Below, one piece after another: positions 15,422 to 24,303 of a stretch of DNA of 64,000 nucleotides. The stretch comes from a virus: IMG/VR virus record IMGVR_UViG_3300033153_007754, positions 1 through 64,000 of that record, one strand, 5' to 3'. The notes below the pieces were generated by a model that had not been told where the DNA came from, did no database searches, and saw nothing but the letters and a program-made list of their open reading frames with translations. Each line of letters opens with the position of its first letter. Position 1 is the stretch's first letter. The translations under genes were made by a program, and so were the position numbers.

Positions 15422-15883
15422 ATGGAAAATGTTGTCAATTATGAGAACACTGGGTTGAAGGGTGGTTTAATGTATGAATTAAAAGAAAACCCATTTACTG
15501 GTAAGTTTGTCGATTTATATGATGATGGTAATAAATTTTGTGAGATAGATTATGTAGATGGTAAAAAACATGGTAAAGAAATTCATTGGTATGAAAATGG
15601 TAAAAGATATAAAGAATGTAATTACGAAAATGGTAAACGAAATGGTGAACAAACTTATTGGCATAAAAATGGGGATATTCATATAAAAAGAAATTATCTT
15701 AATTATTTTAAAAATGGTTATGAATTTATTTGGTATGAAAATGGTGGTAAACATATAGAACGAAATTATGTATTTGGTTTAAAAGATGGGGAAGAAATAC
15801 ATTGGGATAAAAGTGGTAAGGAAGTAGTAAAATATTATTATAAAGATGGTGGTTTACTTAAAAAGGGGTGTGAAAATGGATAG
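15422..15883 (+). CDS. YwqK-like MORN_2 repeat protein (first gene of a duplicated pair)
   Basis: The 153 residues comprise a standard head (GLMYELKENPFTG) and five units; the fourth begins NYLNYFKNGYEFIW, lacking the HG motif. The ribosome binding site is GAGGT. Its last 8 bases overlap the start of the next copy exactly as in the pair 16702/17279. Confidence 0.86.
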   Translation: MENVVNYENTGLKGGLMYELKENPFTGKFVDLYDDGNKFCEIDYVDGKKHGKEIHWYENGKRYKECNYENGKRNGEQTYWHKNGDIHIKRNYLNYFKNGYEFIWYENGGKHIERNYVFGLKDGEEIHWDKSGKEVVKYYYKDGGLLKKGCENG

Positions 15884-16625
15884 AAAGATAGACAACACAA
15901 ATACACGTGAAATTATAAATTATTATGATGATTTTAACAAGAAATCGGAATGCACACTTGTTAATTATAAACGTGAAGGCAAATATACAAAATGGAAATA
16001 CAACAATGTTTTGTATTATGAAGAATATTATCAATATGGTAAATTAAATGGTAAACAAACCTATTGGTATAAAAATGGTAATAAAAGAAGTGTTTATAAT
16101 TTTGTGAATGGTAAAAAACGTGGTGAGTTTTGTGAATGGTGGGATAATGGTAACAAAAAAAGAATTGGTATTTCATGTGCTCTTTTAGATTTAAAAAGTT
16201 GGTATAGAAGTGGTAAAAGGAAATCTGAAGTTTTCTATAAAAATAAAAACAATAAGAGTGATTTTGAGTTAATAACATGGTATGAAAATGGTAACACTGA
16301 ATTTATAGAGTTTTATAAAAGGGGTTTAGCTGATGGTATTCAAAAAATGTTTTATAAAAATGGGAATAAAAAACACGAAGTAAACACAAAAAATGGTATA
16401 GTATATGGTATCACTTTAAGATGGCATAAAAATGGTGAGTTGGAATACAAAGGTTTTTTAAATGACGACAAACAAGAGGGTGTTATATTAGGGTGGTATG
16501 ATAATGGTAACAAACAATACGAATTAAATTATAAAGATGATAAAAAACATGGTGCATGTGTTTGGTTCTACAAAGATGGAAGTAAACAATATGAATATGA
16601 ATATTTAGATGATATCATAGTATAA
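15876..16625 (+). CDS. YwqK-like MORN_2 repeat protein, FFDE/YYDD-head subtype
   Basis: The ATG at 15876 lies within the end of the upstream gene and gives 249 residues. The head is of the second subtype (IINYYDDFNKKSECTLVNYKREGKYTKW), matching the head of the 17279 gene (TTFFDEEHENKKTDYTLLNWKLDGKYTTW). About eight units follow, one interrupted (ISCALLDLKSWYRSG). Confidence 0.85.
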   Translation: MDRKIDNTNTREIINYYDDFNKKSECTLVNYKREGKYTKWKYNNVLYYEEYYQYGKLNGKQTYWYKNGNKRSVYNFVNGKKRGEFCEWWDNGNKKRIGISCALLDLKSWYRSGKRKSEVFYKNKNNKSDFELITWYENGNTEFIEFYKRGLADGIQKMFYKNGNKKHEVNTKNGIVYGITLRWHKNGELEYKGFLNDDKQEGVILGWYDNGNKQYELNYKDDKKHGACVWFYKDGSKQYEYEYLDDIIV

Positions 16626-16629
16626 TTCC

Positions 16630-16684
16630 TTGACAAATTAATTTTTAAATATACAATGTATTATATAGGTGGTATTATACCACC
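16630..16684 (+). promoter_or_regulatory. Sigma70-like promoter with strong 5' hairpin
   Basis: TTGACA (16630-16635) and TACAAT (16652-16657) are 16 bases apart. GGTGGTA and TACCACC (16668-16684) form a 7-bp stem with a TTA loop at the predicted RNA 5' end, and AGGAGG follows. Confidence 0.72.
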
Positions 16685-16701
16685 ATTCACAGGAGGATAT
16701 T

Positions 16702-17286
16702 ATGTGTAGAATAGCAGTTGATGATGGAAAATTTTATGAATTAAAAGAAAAACCATTTACAGGTGAAGTTAATGAGAAATATACAACTGGTTACATTAAA
16801 AATGGTTTAAAACATGGCTTATGGATTGAATATTATTTTTCAATGGAAACCCAAAAAGAAAGTGAAGAAAATTATAAAGATGGTCTTAAACATGGGAAAG
16901 AAATTGTTTGGTTTAGTAATGGGGTAAAGAAACTGGAAAGGGATTATTTAAATGATGTTTTGGTAGGTAAACAAGCTGAATGGTTTAAAAATGGTAATAA
17001 CAAATCTGAAGAAAATTATAAAGATGGGAAACAAGATGGTTTACAAATTGATTGGTACAAAAATGGAAATAAATATATAGAAACAAATTACAAAGATGGG
17101 AAAGAACATGGTAAGAAAACATGGTGGTATGAGAATGGTAATAAAAAACTGGAAATAAATTATAAAGATGGTGAAGAAGATGGTTTACAAATTTGGTGGG
17201 ATGAAGATGGTAATAAAAAATTAGAAAAATACTACAAAGATGGTAAAGAAATTATATCATTTAATTTGGGGCTTAATTATGCGTAA
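16702..17286 (+). CDS. YwqK-like MORN_2 repeat protein (first gene of the second duplicated pair)
   Basis: Start chosen at ATG 16702 after AGGAGG, giving 194 residues. Head DGKFYELKEKPFTG, then about six very regular units (for example NYKDGKEHGKKTWWYENGNK), among the closest to consensus in the window. It ends 8 bases inside the next gene, as in the 15422/15876 pair. Confidence 0.87.
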   Translation: MCRIAVDDGKFYELKEKPFTGEVNEKYTTGYIKNGLKHGLWIEYYFSMETQKESEENYKDGLKHGKEIVWFSNGVKKLERDYLNDVLVGKQAEWFKNGNNKSEENYKDGKQDGLQIDWYKNGNKYIETNYKDGKEHGKKTWWYENGNKKLEINYKDGEEDGLQIWWDEDGNKKLEKYYKDGKEIISFNLGLNYA

Positions 17287-17761
17287 AGATAATCTTAACA
17301 AAGTTCACATCACTACTTTTTTTGATGAAGAACATGAGAATAAAAAAACTGATTACACACTTCTTAACTGGAAGTTGGATGGCAAATATACCACATGGTT
17401 AAATAACAATCTTTTGTTTTCAATACAGCAGTACAAGGATGGAAAATTAGAAGGGAAATATATTGAATATCACCTAAATGGTGCAATAAAAAGAATCGCT
17501 TATTACAAAGACGATTTATTAAATGGTCAATTAAAATCTTTTTATGAAAATGGTAATAAAAAAGTTGAGTGTACTCTTGTAAATGATGGTATAAATGGTA
17601 AGTATATAAGATGGCATGAAAATGGGAATAAAGAAACAGAATGTAATTACAAAGATGGTTTAAAAGATGGTGAATATATTAGATACCATGAAGATGGTAG
17701 TATCGAATTTAAAGAATTTTGGGAAAATGATGAAATATTAAAAGATAATAATAAAAAGTAA
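17279..17761 (+). CDS. YwqK-like MORN_2 repeat protein, FFDE/YYDD-head subtype
   Basis: The ATG at 17279 overlaps the upstream stop and gives 160 residues. It shares its distinct head with the 15876 gene but has only about five units, so the two second-position genes differ by loss or gain of several 72-bp units. Its weak start is probably served by translational coupling (GGGG at -11). Confidence 0.84.
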   Translation: MRKDNLNKVHITTFFDEEHENKKTDYTLLNWKLDGKYTTWLNNNLLFSIQQYKDGKLEGKYIEYHLNGAIKRIAYYKDDLLNGQLKSFYENGNKKVECTLVNDGINGKYIRWHENGNKETECNYKDGLKDGEYIRYHEDGSIEFKEFWENDEILKDNNKK

Positions 17762-17769
17762 AATAACCC

Positions 17770-17822
17770 TTGATAAATCCGAAAAAAATCCGTATATTAT
17801 AAGCAGATGGTAATTAAGCCAT
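17770..17822 (+). promoter_or_regulatory. Early-type promoter with 5' hairpin
   Basis: TTGATA (17770-17775) and TATATT (17793-17798) are 17 bases apart. The leader ATGG-TAATTAAG-CCAT (17807-17822) is identical to that at 6081-6096. GGGAGGA follows. Confidence 0.78.
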
Positions 17823-17840
17823 AATCCAAGGGAGGATAAT

Positions 17841-18404
17841 ATGAGTAATGAAAACAGTAAATCAAGCGAATTTAGCGACTTTGTTGTAAAAGGTGGTGTT
17901 ATATACGAAAGACAACAAAAAGGTTATACAGGGTCAATAATAAGGCGTTGGGATGATGAAGATGCTGCTGATGATGGTGAAATTAGAAGTATATATAACT
18001 TCAAGAATGGGTTGAAAGATGGTAAATGCATAAAATACCATTGTTATGAAAAAGGTGTGGTTTCAGAAGAAACTAATTATAAAGATGGTGAATATCATGG
18101 TAAATATACTGAATGGGAATGGGACGGAAGCTTAATAAGAGAATATAATTTTAAGAATGGAAAATCAGATGGTATTATGGTTAAATATTATAAAGATGGG
18201 GATAAAGGAAAAAAACATATTCTTACACATAAAAACGATTTACCTCATGGTTTAAGTCAAATGTTTTATGAAGATGGCACTAAAGCTTGTGAAACAACGT
18301 ATGTAAATGGAAAAAAGCATGGTAAAGAAATTTGGTGGGATGAAGATGGCAATAAAGAATCAGAAACACTATACGAAAATGGTGTTAAAATTAAAGAATC
18401 TTAA
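17841..18404 (+). CDS. YwqK-like MORN_2 repeat protein
   Basis: The 187 residues have a head of the VVKGGVIYERQQKGYTG type, shared with the next gene (VIKNGVLYEIKNSGYTG), then an acidic insertion (DDEDAADDGE) and about six units. Single gene between two early-type promoters. Confidence 0.85.
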   Translation: MSNENSKSSEFSDFVVKGGVIYERQQKGYTGSIIRRWDDEDAADDGEIRSIYNFKNGLKDGKCIKYHCYEKGVVSEETNYKDGEYHGKYTEWEWDGSLIREYNFKNGKSDGIMVKYYKDGDKGKKHILTHKNDLPHGLSQMFYEDGTKACETTYVNGKKHGKEIWWDEDGNKESETLYENGVKIKES

Positions 18405-18422
18405 ATAAATCTAAAAAAAAAC

Positions 18423-18475
18423 TTAACAATCCCAAAAAAATCTGTATAATATCAATAAGTGATAATCAAGTCACT
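18423..18475 (+). promoter_or_regulatory. Promoter with variant 5' hairpin
   Basis: TTAACA (18423-18428) and TATAAT (18445-18450) are 16 bases apart. The leader forms AGTGA-TAATCAAG-TCACT (18458-18475). Both stem arms differ from the ATGG/CCAT arms of the other leaders, yet pairing and the loop sequence are kept. Confidence 0.75.
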
Positions 18476-18491
18476 ATTTATAGGGGATATT

Positions 18492-19280
18492 ATGAATAAA
18501 ACTGATTTCGACAATTGTGTGATAAAAAACGGTGTATTATACGAAATAAAAAACAGTGGTTACACTGGGGTTGTCATTAGACAATATGATGATAAAATAA
18601 TTAGTGAAGGGGTTTATAAAAATGGTTTAATACATGGTAAAAACATTCATTATGATGAAAATGGTAAAAAAGAATATGAAATTAATTATAAGAATGGAAA
18701 ACAACATGGTGAATACACTAAATGGTTTGATAATGGTGGGAAACAAACGCAAATGTTTTATGCTGATGGTAAATTAGATGGCATACTTATTGAGTGGGAT
18801 GAAAATGGAAATAAAAGACGTGAAATAAATTATAATAATAAACACACACATTGGTATGAAAATGGTAATAAAAAATGTGAGTGTAACTTAAAAAACAATA
18901 ATAAATATGGTAAAGAAATTCGTTGGTATGAAGATGGAAACATCAAAAGTGAAAATAACCATGAAAATGGTTTATTGCATGGTGTTCAAAAAGAATGGTA
19001 TAAAGATGGTAAGAAAAAAAGTAAGGCGAATTATAGAAATGATAGATTAAATGGTAAAGAAATTATTTGGTTTAGTAATGGTAACAAAAAAAGTGAAACT
19101 AATTATAGAAATGATATGCCAATTGGGAAGGTTAATTTATATCATGAAAATGGGAATAGGAAAAAAGAAATGAATTACAAAAAGGGTGTATTAAATGGTG
19201 ATTATATGTCTTGGTATGAAGATGGGAAAACAAAAAGTCTTTTTTATTATGAAAATGGCAAGAAAAATTATAGTTTATAG
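18492..19280 (+). CDS. YwqK-like MORN_2 repeat protein with an internal unit deletion
   Basis: The ATG at 18492 after AGGGGA gives 262 residues with a GYTG-type head and about ten units. One unit is cut short (NYNNKHTHWYENG), lacking the DGK..HGK part, which looks like an in-frame deletion inside one 72-bp unit. It is followed 9 bases later by the nonsense copy with the same head type. Confidence 0.86.
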   Translation: MNKTDFDNCVIKNGVLYEIKNSGYTGVVIRQYDDKIISEGVYKNGLIHGKNIHYDENGKKEYEINYKNGKQHGEYTKWFDNGGKQTQMFYADGKLDGILIEWDENGNKRREINYNNKHTHWYENGNKKCECNLKNNNKYGKEIRWYEDGNIKSENNHENGLLHGVQKEWYKDGKKKSKANYRNDRLNGKEIIWFSNGNKKSETNYRNDMPIGKVNLYHENGNRKKEMNYKKGVLNGDYMSWYEDGKTKSLFYYENGKKNYSL

Positions 19281-19289
19281 GAGATTAAA

Positions 19290-19736
19290 ATGAATAAAAT
19301 TGATATTAATGATTGTATGGTAATTGATGGTGTATTATATCAAATTGTTGATAATGAATATACTGGTGTTGTTACTGAATAATGGGGTAATGGTGCAAAA
19401 TGTAGTGAGACAAACTATAACAATGGTTTAAAAGATGGTAAAGAAATTTATTGGTATGAAAATGGTAATAAAAAAACTGAATTAAATTATAAAAATGGTA
19501 AACGAAATGGTGAACACACAGAATGGCATGGAAATGGTAATGTATTCATAAAATGTTTTTTTAAAAATGATAAAATAGAGGGTGTTGTTAACGTATATTA
19601 TAATAATGGAAATAAAAAAAATGAATCTAATTATAAAGATGGTGTAAAACATGGAATATATACCGAATGGGATAACAAAGGTAATGAAGTAACTAAAGAA
19701 AAATATGAAAATGGTTTGTTGGTGGTTATACGATAA
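19290..19736 (+). pseudogene. YwqK-like gene interrupted by one in-frame TAA
   Basis: A good ribosome binding site (TAGGAG) and ATG at 19290 open a frame with the family head (CMVIDGVLYQIVDNEYTGVV). It meets TAA at 19380-19382 after 30 codons. The same frame then continues without any stop through about five normal repeat units to TAA at 19734-19736. The neighbouring copy has a glutamine at the equivalent place (IRQYDD versus TE*WGN), so a CAA-to-TAA change explains it. No frameshift is needed. Confidence 0.85.
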
Positions 19737-19816
19737 TGATTCAACAAGGGAAGATGGTGCAACTGGTTTCTGGTACGACTAAAGAATCAAAATAATTAAA
19801 AACAATACACATTTCA

Positions 19817-19841
19817 TTAAATAATCAAAACACATTATAAT
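19817..19841 (+). promoter_or_regulatory. Candidate middle-type promoter
   Basis: TTAAATAAT (19817-19825) and TATAAT (19836-19841) are exactly 10 bases apart, as at 2797 and 4716. It precedes the TTG-started YwqK gene. Confidence 0.48.
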
Positions 19842-19862
19842 ATTCCTTTTGGGGGTATCACT

Positions 19863-20687
19863 TTGAGTGTCAAAAACAATCTTAAAACAGATAATATTTT
19901 ATATAAAAAAGATGTATTTAAATTAGGTGGTATTTTATATACATTAAAAAAACGTGAAATATTTACAGGAAGTATTATTGAAAAATTCCCTTCTGGTGGG
20001 ATGAAATTTAATATAAAATATGAAAATGGTAAAAGACACGGTAAAGAAATTTGGTGGCATGAAAATGGCAACAGAAGTTATGAATGTGATTATGTAAATG
20101 GTAAAAGGGATGGTTATATTAATACATATCACAAAAGTGGTGCAATTCATGAAAAAATCCCATATTTAGATGATGATAAAAATGGAACACATGAAACTTG
20201 GTATGAAAATGGGAATAAATATATAGAACGAAATTATAAATCTGGCATACAAGAGGGTAAAGAAATTTGGTGGCATGAAAACGGTGAAATCAAGATGGTA
20301 TCATGTTATGTGAATGATAAACATATCGGTGAAAAAATAGTCTTTTATATGGATGGTAATAAAAAAGACTTATACTATACTGATGGTAATGGGGATTTCA
20401 GACACACAGAATGGTATAGAAATGGTGAGAAAGAATGTGAAACAAATTATGTAAATGATGAAAAACATGGTCTTCAAATTCAGTGGTATAATAATGGCTG
20501 CAAATACATAGAAACAAATTATAAAAATGGTTTAAAACATGGTAAAGAAACATGGTGGTATAGAAATGGTAAAATAGATGTAGAAGAAAACTATGTAAAT
20601 GGAAAAAAACATGGTATACAAACTTGGTGGTATAGAAATGGTAAGAAAGAATGTGAATATGAATATAAAAATGGTGAGGTGTTATAA
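19863..20687 (+). CDS. YwqK-like MORN_2 repeat protein
   Basis: Start at TTG 19863, 8 bases after GGGGG; no ATG is available nearby. The 274 residues comprise a head (LGGILYTLKKREIFTGSII) and about nine units. One unit carries a deviation (FYMDGNKKDLYYTDGNGDFRHTEW). The stop overlaps the next start (TAATG). Confidence 0.84.
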   Translation: MSVKNNLKTDNILYKKDVFKLGGILYTLKKREIFTGSIIEKFPSGGMKFNIKYENGKRHGKEIWWHENGNRSYECDYVNGKRDGYINTYHKSGAIHEKIPYLDDDKNGTHETWYENGNKYIERNYKSGIQEGKEIWWHENGEIKMVSCYVNDKHIGEKIVFYMDGNKKDLYYTDGNGDFRHTEWYRNGEKECETNYVNDEKHGLQIQWYNNGCKYIETNYKNGLKHGKETWWYRNGKIDVEENYVNGKKHGIQTWWYRNGKKECEYEYKNGEVL

Positions 20688-21454
20688 TGAAAATAGTTGC
20701 AGAATATAACGGTAAATTTTATGAACTAAAAGAAATTACATATACAGGTCAAGCAATTAATGTTGTGGGTGAAGATGGTAGTTATAAAAATGGTTTGAGA
20801 AATGGAAAATTTAAAAGTTTTTATGAGAATGGTAAAGTGAAATATGAGGTTATATTTAAAGATGGCGAATTTGATGGTAAATATACGAAATGGTATGATA
20901 ATGGAAATAAAGAATCTGAAACTAATTTTGATAATGGTGTAGTAAATGGTAAACATATTGTATGGTGGGAAAATGGAAATATAAAAATTGATTCATCATA
21001 TGTTAATGGTAAATTGGATGGTGTAGAACTTTGGTTTTATAAAAATGGTGGTAGCCACTGCAAATTTAATTATAAGGGTTGTTTGTCGCATGGGCTTCAA
21101 ACAAGATGGCATGAGAATGGAAACAAGGAATTAGAACGAAATTATAATGAGGGTAAACGACACGGTAAAGAAATAAAATGGTATTATTACGGGAATATAA
21201 AATGTGTTGCAAATTATAAGGATGATAAATTTCATGGTAACGATAGTGAATGGTATGAAAATGGTAAGAAAAGATATGAATGTAATTATAAAGATGGGGA
21301 TAAACACGGTAAAGAATTAGAATTTTTTGAGAATGGTAATATACGATATGAACGTAATCATAAAGATGGTTATTTCCATGGTGATAGCATTGAATATTAT
21401 AAAGATGGAAGAAAAAAAAATATGTGTGTTTATGTTGATGGATATATTAAATAA
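20687..21454 (+). CDS. YwqK-like MORN_2 repeat protein
   Basis: The 255 residues have the head NGKFYELKEITYTGQ and about nine units with good WYENG signatures. It is coupled to the upstream copy by a one-base TAATG overlap. The pair TNFDNGVVNGKHIVWWENG is almost the same as a unit of the 11285 gene (SDFDNGVLNGKHILWWKNG), suggesting exchange of units between distant copies. Confidence 0.86.
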   Translation: MKIVAEYNGKFYELKEITYTGQAINVVGEDGSYKNGLRNGKFKSFYENGKVKYEVIFKDGEFDGKYTKWYDNGNKESETNFDNGVVNGKHIVWWENGNIKIDSSYVNGKLDGVELWFYKNGGSHCKFNYKGCLSHGLQTRWHENGNKELERNYNEGKRHGKEIKWYYYGNIKCVANYKDDKFHGNDSEWYENGKKRYECNYKDGDKHGKELEFFENGNIRYERNHKDGYFHGDSIEYYKDGRKKNMCVYVDGYIK

Positions 21455-21477
21455 TAAAATATGATAAGGTGTAAAAC

Positions 21478-21936
21478 ATGTTTAAAATAAATGGTGAAAA
21501 CTTCACAGGTGTGGTTGAAAAAAGTGGTGAATATAAGATTGAATATAAAGATGGTTTAAAAGATGGTACAGAAATAATATTGTATAGTAATGGAAATATG
21601 AAGAATTTAATAAATTATAAAAATGGTTTATTGGATGGTAAATTTTGTGAATGGGTTTGGTTTGGAGAAAAAGATGTTGTTAAATTTTTTAAGGATGGTA
21701 AAAGGCATGGATTAGAAACTTCTTGGTATTACAATGGCAATAAGGAATCAGAAGTAAATTATAAAGATGGTAAAAAACATGGTAAGGCTACTTGGTGGTT
21801 CTATAATGGTAAAATAGAATATGAAGGTAATTATATCGATGGTGAAAAAGAAGGTAGGTTTACTAGTTGGCTTGAAGATGGTGAAATTGAATATTTTATT
21901 AATTTTGTTAATGGTGTTAAACAAGATAATGTATAG
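21478..21936 (+). CDS. YwqK-like MORN_2 repeat protein, short
   Basis: The 152 residues have a minimal head (INGENFTGVVEKSG), similar in form to the 2525 gene, and five units. Start after AAGGTG. It is followed by the next copy after 8 bases. Confidence 0.85.
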   Translation: MFKINGENFTGVVEKSGEYKIEYKDGLKDGTEIILYSNGNMKNLINYKNGLLDGKFCEWVWFGEKDVVKFFKDGKRHGLETSWYYNGNKESEVNYKDGKKHGKATWWFYNGKIEYEGNYIDGEKEGRFTSWLEDGEIEYFINFVNGVKQDNV

Positions 21937-21944
21937 GGGATATA

Positions 21945-22895
21945 ATGACTGAAAAGATTGTAAATAATGGTAAAAATGTGGTTATTAAAGATGGCTTATT
22001 ACATATATTAACGACAAAACCATATACAGGTGTAATTGTGTATAATTCTGTTAGTGGTGAAAAACGTGTTGAGACAAGTTACAAAGATGGGAAAGAACAT
22101 GGTAAAGAAATTTGGTATTATGACACTGGTGAAATAATATCCGAAAGGAATTACAAGTATAATAAAAAACATGGTAAATTTATCGATAGATATAGAAATG
22201 GAAATAAAAAATATGAACTCTTTTTTGTGGATGGGTTACAAGAAGGTAAGGAATTTTGGTGGTATGAAGATGGAACATGTATTACATATCGTGTTGGTGG
22301 TAAAAAAGAAGTTGAAATTAATTATAAGAATGGAAAAAAACATGGTAAAGAAATATGGTATTATAGAAAGATGAATAAAGAAATTGAGGTTGATTATAAA
22401 GATGGCTTGAAACATGGGAAATATATTGTTTGTGATGAATTTGGAAGTGTATTGAGATTAATAGACTATAAAAATGGTAAAAAAGATGGTAAAGAATTAG
22501 GATGGTATTGGAATGGTAATAAAGAATTTGATATAGACTATAAAAATGGTGAAAATCATGGTCAATATAAACAATGGTACCGTGATGGCAATAAACACAT
22601 TCTTTCAAATTACTTGGATGGGGAAAGACATGGCGAATGTTTTTGTTGGTATGAAAATGGAATAATATCTAGCAAAGAAAACTATAAATATGGTAAATTG
22701 GATGGTCTTTATTTAAGTTACTATCGAAATGGTAACCCTTGGCTTGAAATTAATTATAAAGATAATTTACAACATGGTAAAACAATGGTGTATTATGAAA
22801 ATGGTAATAAAGAATATGAAGATTATTATGAATTTGATGTAGAAAAAAAACGCAGGAAAAAATGGTTTTCTTTTGGTTTAAGAAAATTTTGGTAA
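21945..22895 (+). CDS. YwqK-like MORN_2 repeat protein, long
   Basis: The 316 residues carry the head KDGLLHILTTKPYTGVIVY and about eleven units. Two units are irregular (EDGTCITYRVGGKKEVEI and IWYYRKMNKEIEV). The C-terminus is basic (KKRRKKWFSFGLRKFW), unlike other copies, and might bind nucleic acid or a membrane. Confidence 0.86.
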   Translation: MTEKIVNNGKNVVIKDGLLHILTTKPYTGVIVYNSVSGEKRVETSYKDGKEHGKEIWYYDTGEIISERNYKYNKKHGKFIDRYRNGNKKYELFFVDGLQEGKEFWWYEDGTCITYRVGGKKEVEINYKNGKKHGKEIWYYRKMNKEIEVDYKDGLKHGKYIVCDEFGSVLRLIDYKNGKKDGKELGWYWNGNKEFDIDYKNGENHGQYKQWYRDGNKHILSNYLDGERHGECFCWYENGIISSKENYKYGKLDGLYLSYYRNGNPWLEINYKDNLQHGKTMVYYENGNKEYEDYYEFDVEKKRRKKWFSFGLRKFW

Positions 22896-22940
22896 ATATA
22901 AAAAATATAATATAATTAGATTTTACTTATAAGGAATAAA

Positions 22941-23618
22941 ATGAAAGAAGGAAATCCAAAATATTTAACAGAAATGAGTGACGGCTTATTACATGAAATA
23001 AACCAAAAGCCATACACAGGTGTTTTAAGAACTAGATTCGCTGATGGCAACATTAAATCTGAAGAATACTATAAAGATGGTTTGAAGGATGGAAAATATT
23101 CACAGTGGAATGATGGCGGGGTTTTATTATCAGAGAAAAATTACAGAAATGGGTTAAAACATGGTCGACAACATCGAATGTATGGGGAAGGTCTTGTCGA
23201 ATATATATATAATTATAAAGATGGCAAACCAATTAATGAGTTCACTGATTATTATGAAGATGGTAATATTGAACGAAAAATATTATTTAATGATGATGGA
23301 AAAAAACATGGGAAATGTTTTAATAATTTTGAGAATAATAAAAGACACATCGAAGAAGAATATGAAAATGGTAAATCAATCGGGCAATATAAACAATGGT
23401 ATGAAAATGGGAATGTGAATCTAATTGTAAACTATGAAAATGGTGTACAGGAAGGTGAAACAAGAAGGTATCATGAAAATGGTGAACTTCATATTAAATT
23501 GTTTTATAAAAATGGTCTTGAAGATGGTCTACAAAGTAATTATGATACTGATGGGAAATTAATCAAAACTTATCTGTATAGTCAAGGTGAATTAATTGAT
23601 GCTTCAGATGGTGAATAA
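22941..23618 (+). CDS. YwqK-like MORN_2 repeat protein
   Basis: The 225 residues have the head SDGLLHEINQKPYTGVLR, related to that of the preceding gene, and about eight units with frequent loss of the WY pair. Start after AAGGAA. It is followed by the first copy of a repeated 37-bp spacer. Confidence 0.85.
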   Translation: MKEGNPKYLTEMSDGLLHEINQKPYTGVLRTRFADGNIKSEEYYKDGLKDGKYSQWNDGGVLLSEKNYRNGLKHGRQHRMYGEGLVEYIYNYKDGKPINEFTDYYEDGNIERKILFNDDGKKHGKCFNNFENNKRHIEEEYENGKSIGQYKQWYENGNVNLIVNYENGVQEGETRRYHENGELHIKLFYKNGLEDGLQSNYDTDGKLIKTYLYSQGELIDASDGE

Positions 23619-23649
23619 CATATATAATAATTTTATTTAAGGGGTAAAA
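23613..23649 (+). repeat. 37-bp direct repeat spacer, first copy
   Basis: The end of the 22941 gene, the spacer and the ribosome binding site (TTTAAGGGG) are identical over 37 bases to 24267-24303. Confidence 0.9.
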
Positions 23650-23651
23650 AA

Positions 23652-24272
23652 ATGGAAATAGTAGTAGATGATAAGAATCTTGTGGTTGAAAATGGTGTGG
23701 TATATGAGTTGACACCACTTGTGTTTACTGGGAAGGGTATTTATACGGCTCAAAATGGACGAACACGTGAAACAATTTATGTGGATGGAAAGAGGCATGG
23801 CAAAGAAATTACTAGGTATGAAGATGGTGTTATACTATCTGAATGTAATTACGAAAATGGTGAATTGAATGGTAAAAAATATATATGGGATGAAGATGGA
23901 ACTAAAAGACTTGAATATAATTATAAAGATGGAAAAGAACATGGGTGTAGTTTAGAGTGGAATAAAAAAGGTGTTTTGAATATGGAAGAAAACTATGTAA
24001 ATGGAAAAAAACATGGTAAACATATTTTATGTTGGGAAAATGGTGATAAAATGTGTGAAGAAAATTATATTGATGGAAAAAAGGATGGAATTCAGAGCCA
24101 TTGGTACGAAAATGATAGTAAACATTTTTTGGAAACATATCAAAATGGTGAACTCAATGGAAAATATATTATTTGGGGTGAAGATGGCAATAAAGAAAGT
24201 GAAATGATTTACAAAGATGGTGTTAAGATGGTTTATTACACGGAAGTCAAAGATGGTACTAAGGGCGAATAA
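23652..24272 (+). CDS. YwqK-like MORN_2 repeat protein
   Basis: The 206 residues have the head ENGVVYELTPLVFTGKG and seven to eight units. Identical 37-bp spacers lie on both sides, so this gene plus one spacer looks like a duplicated module. RBS AAGGGG. Confidence 0.86.
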   Translation: MEIVVDDKNLVVENGVVYELTPLVFTGKGIYTAQNGRTRETIYVDGKRHGKEITRYEDGVILSECNYENGELNGKKYIWDEDGTKRLEYNYKDGKEHGCSLEWNKKGVLNMEENYVNGKKHGKHILCWENGDKMCEENYIDGKKDGIQSHWYENDSKHFLETYQNGELNGKYIIWGEDGNKESEMIYKDGVKMVYYTEVKDGTKGE

Positions 24273-24303
24273 CATATATAATAATTTTATTTAAGGGGTA
24301 AAA
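24267..24303 (+). repeat. 37-bp direct repeat spacer, second copy
   Basis: Perfect copy of 23613-23649, from GAATAACATAT to the start of the next gene. Perfect conservation of a non-coding spacer between paralogues implies recent duplication or gene conversion. Confidence 0.9.
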
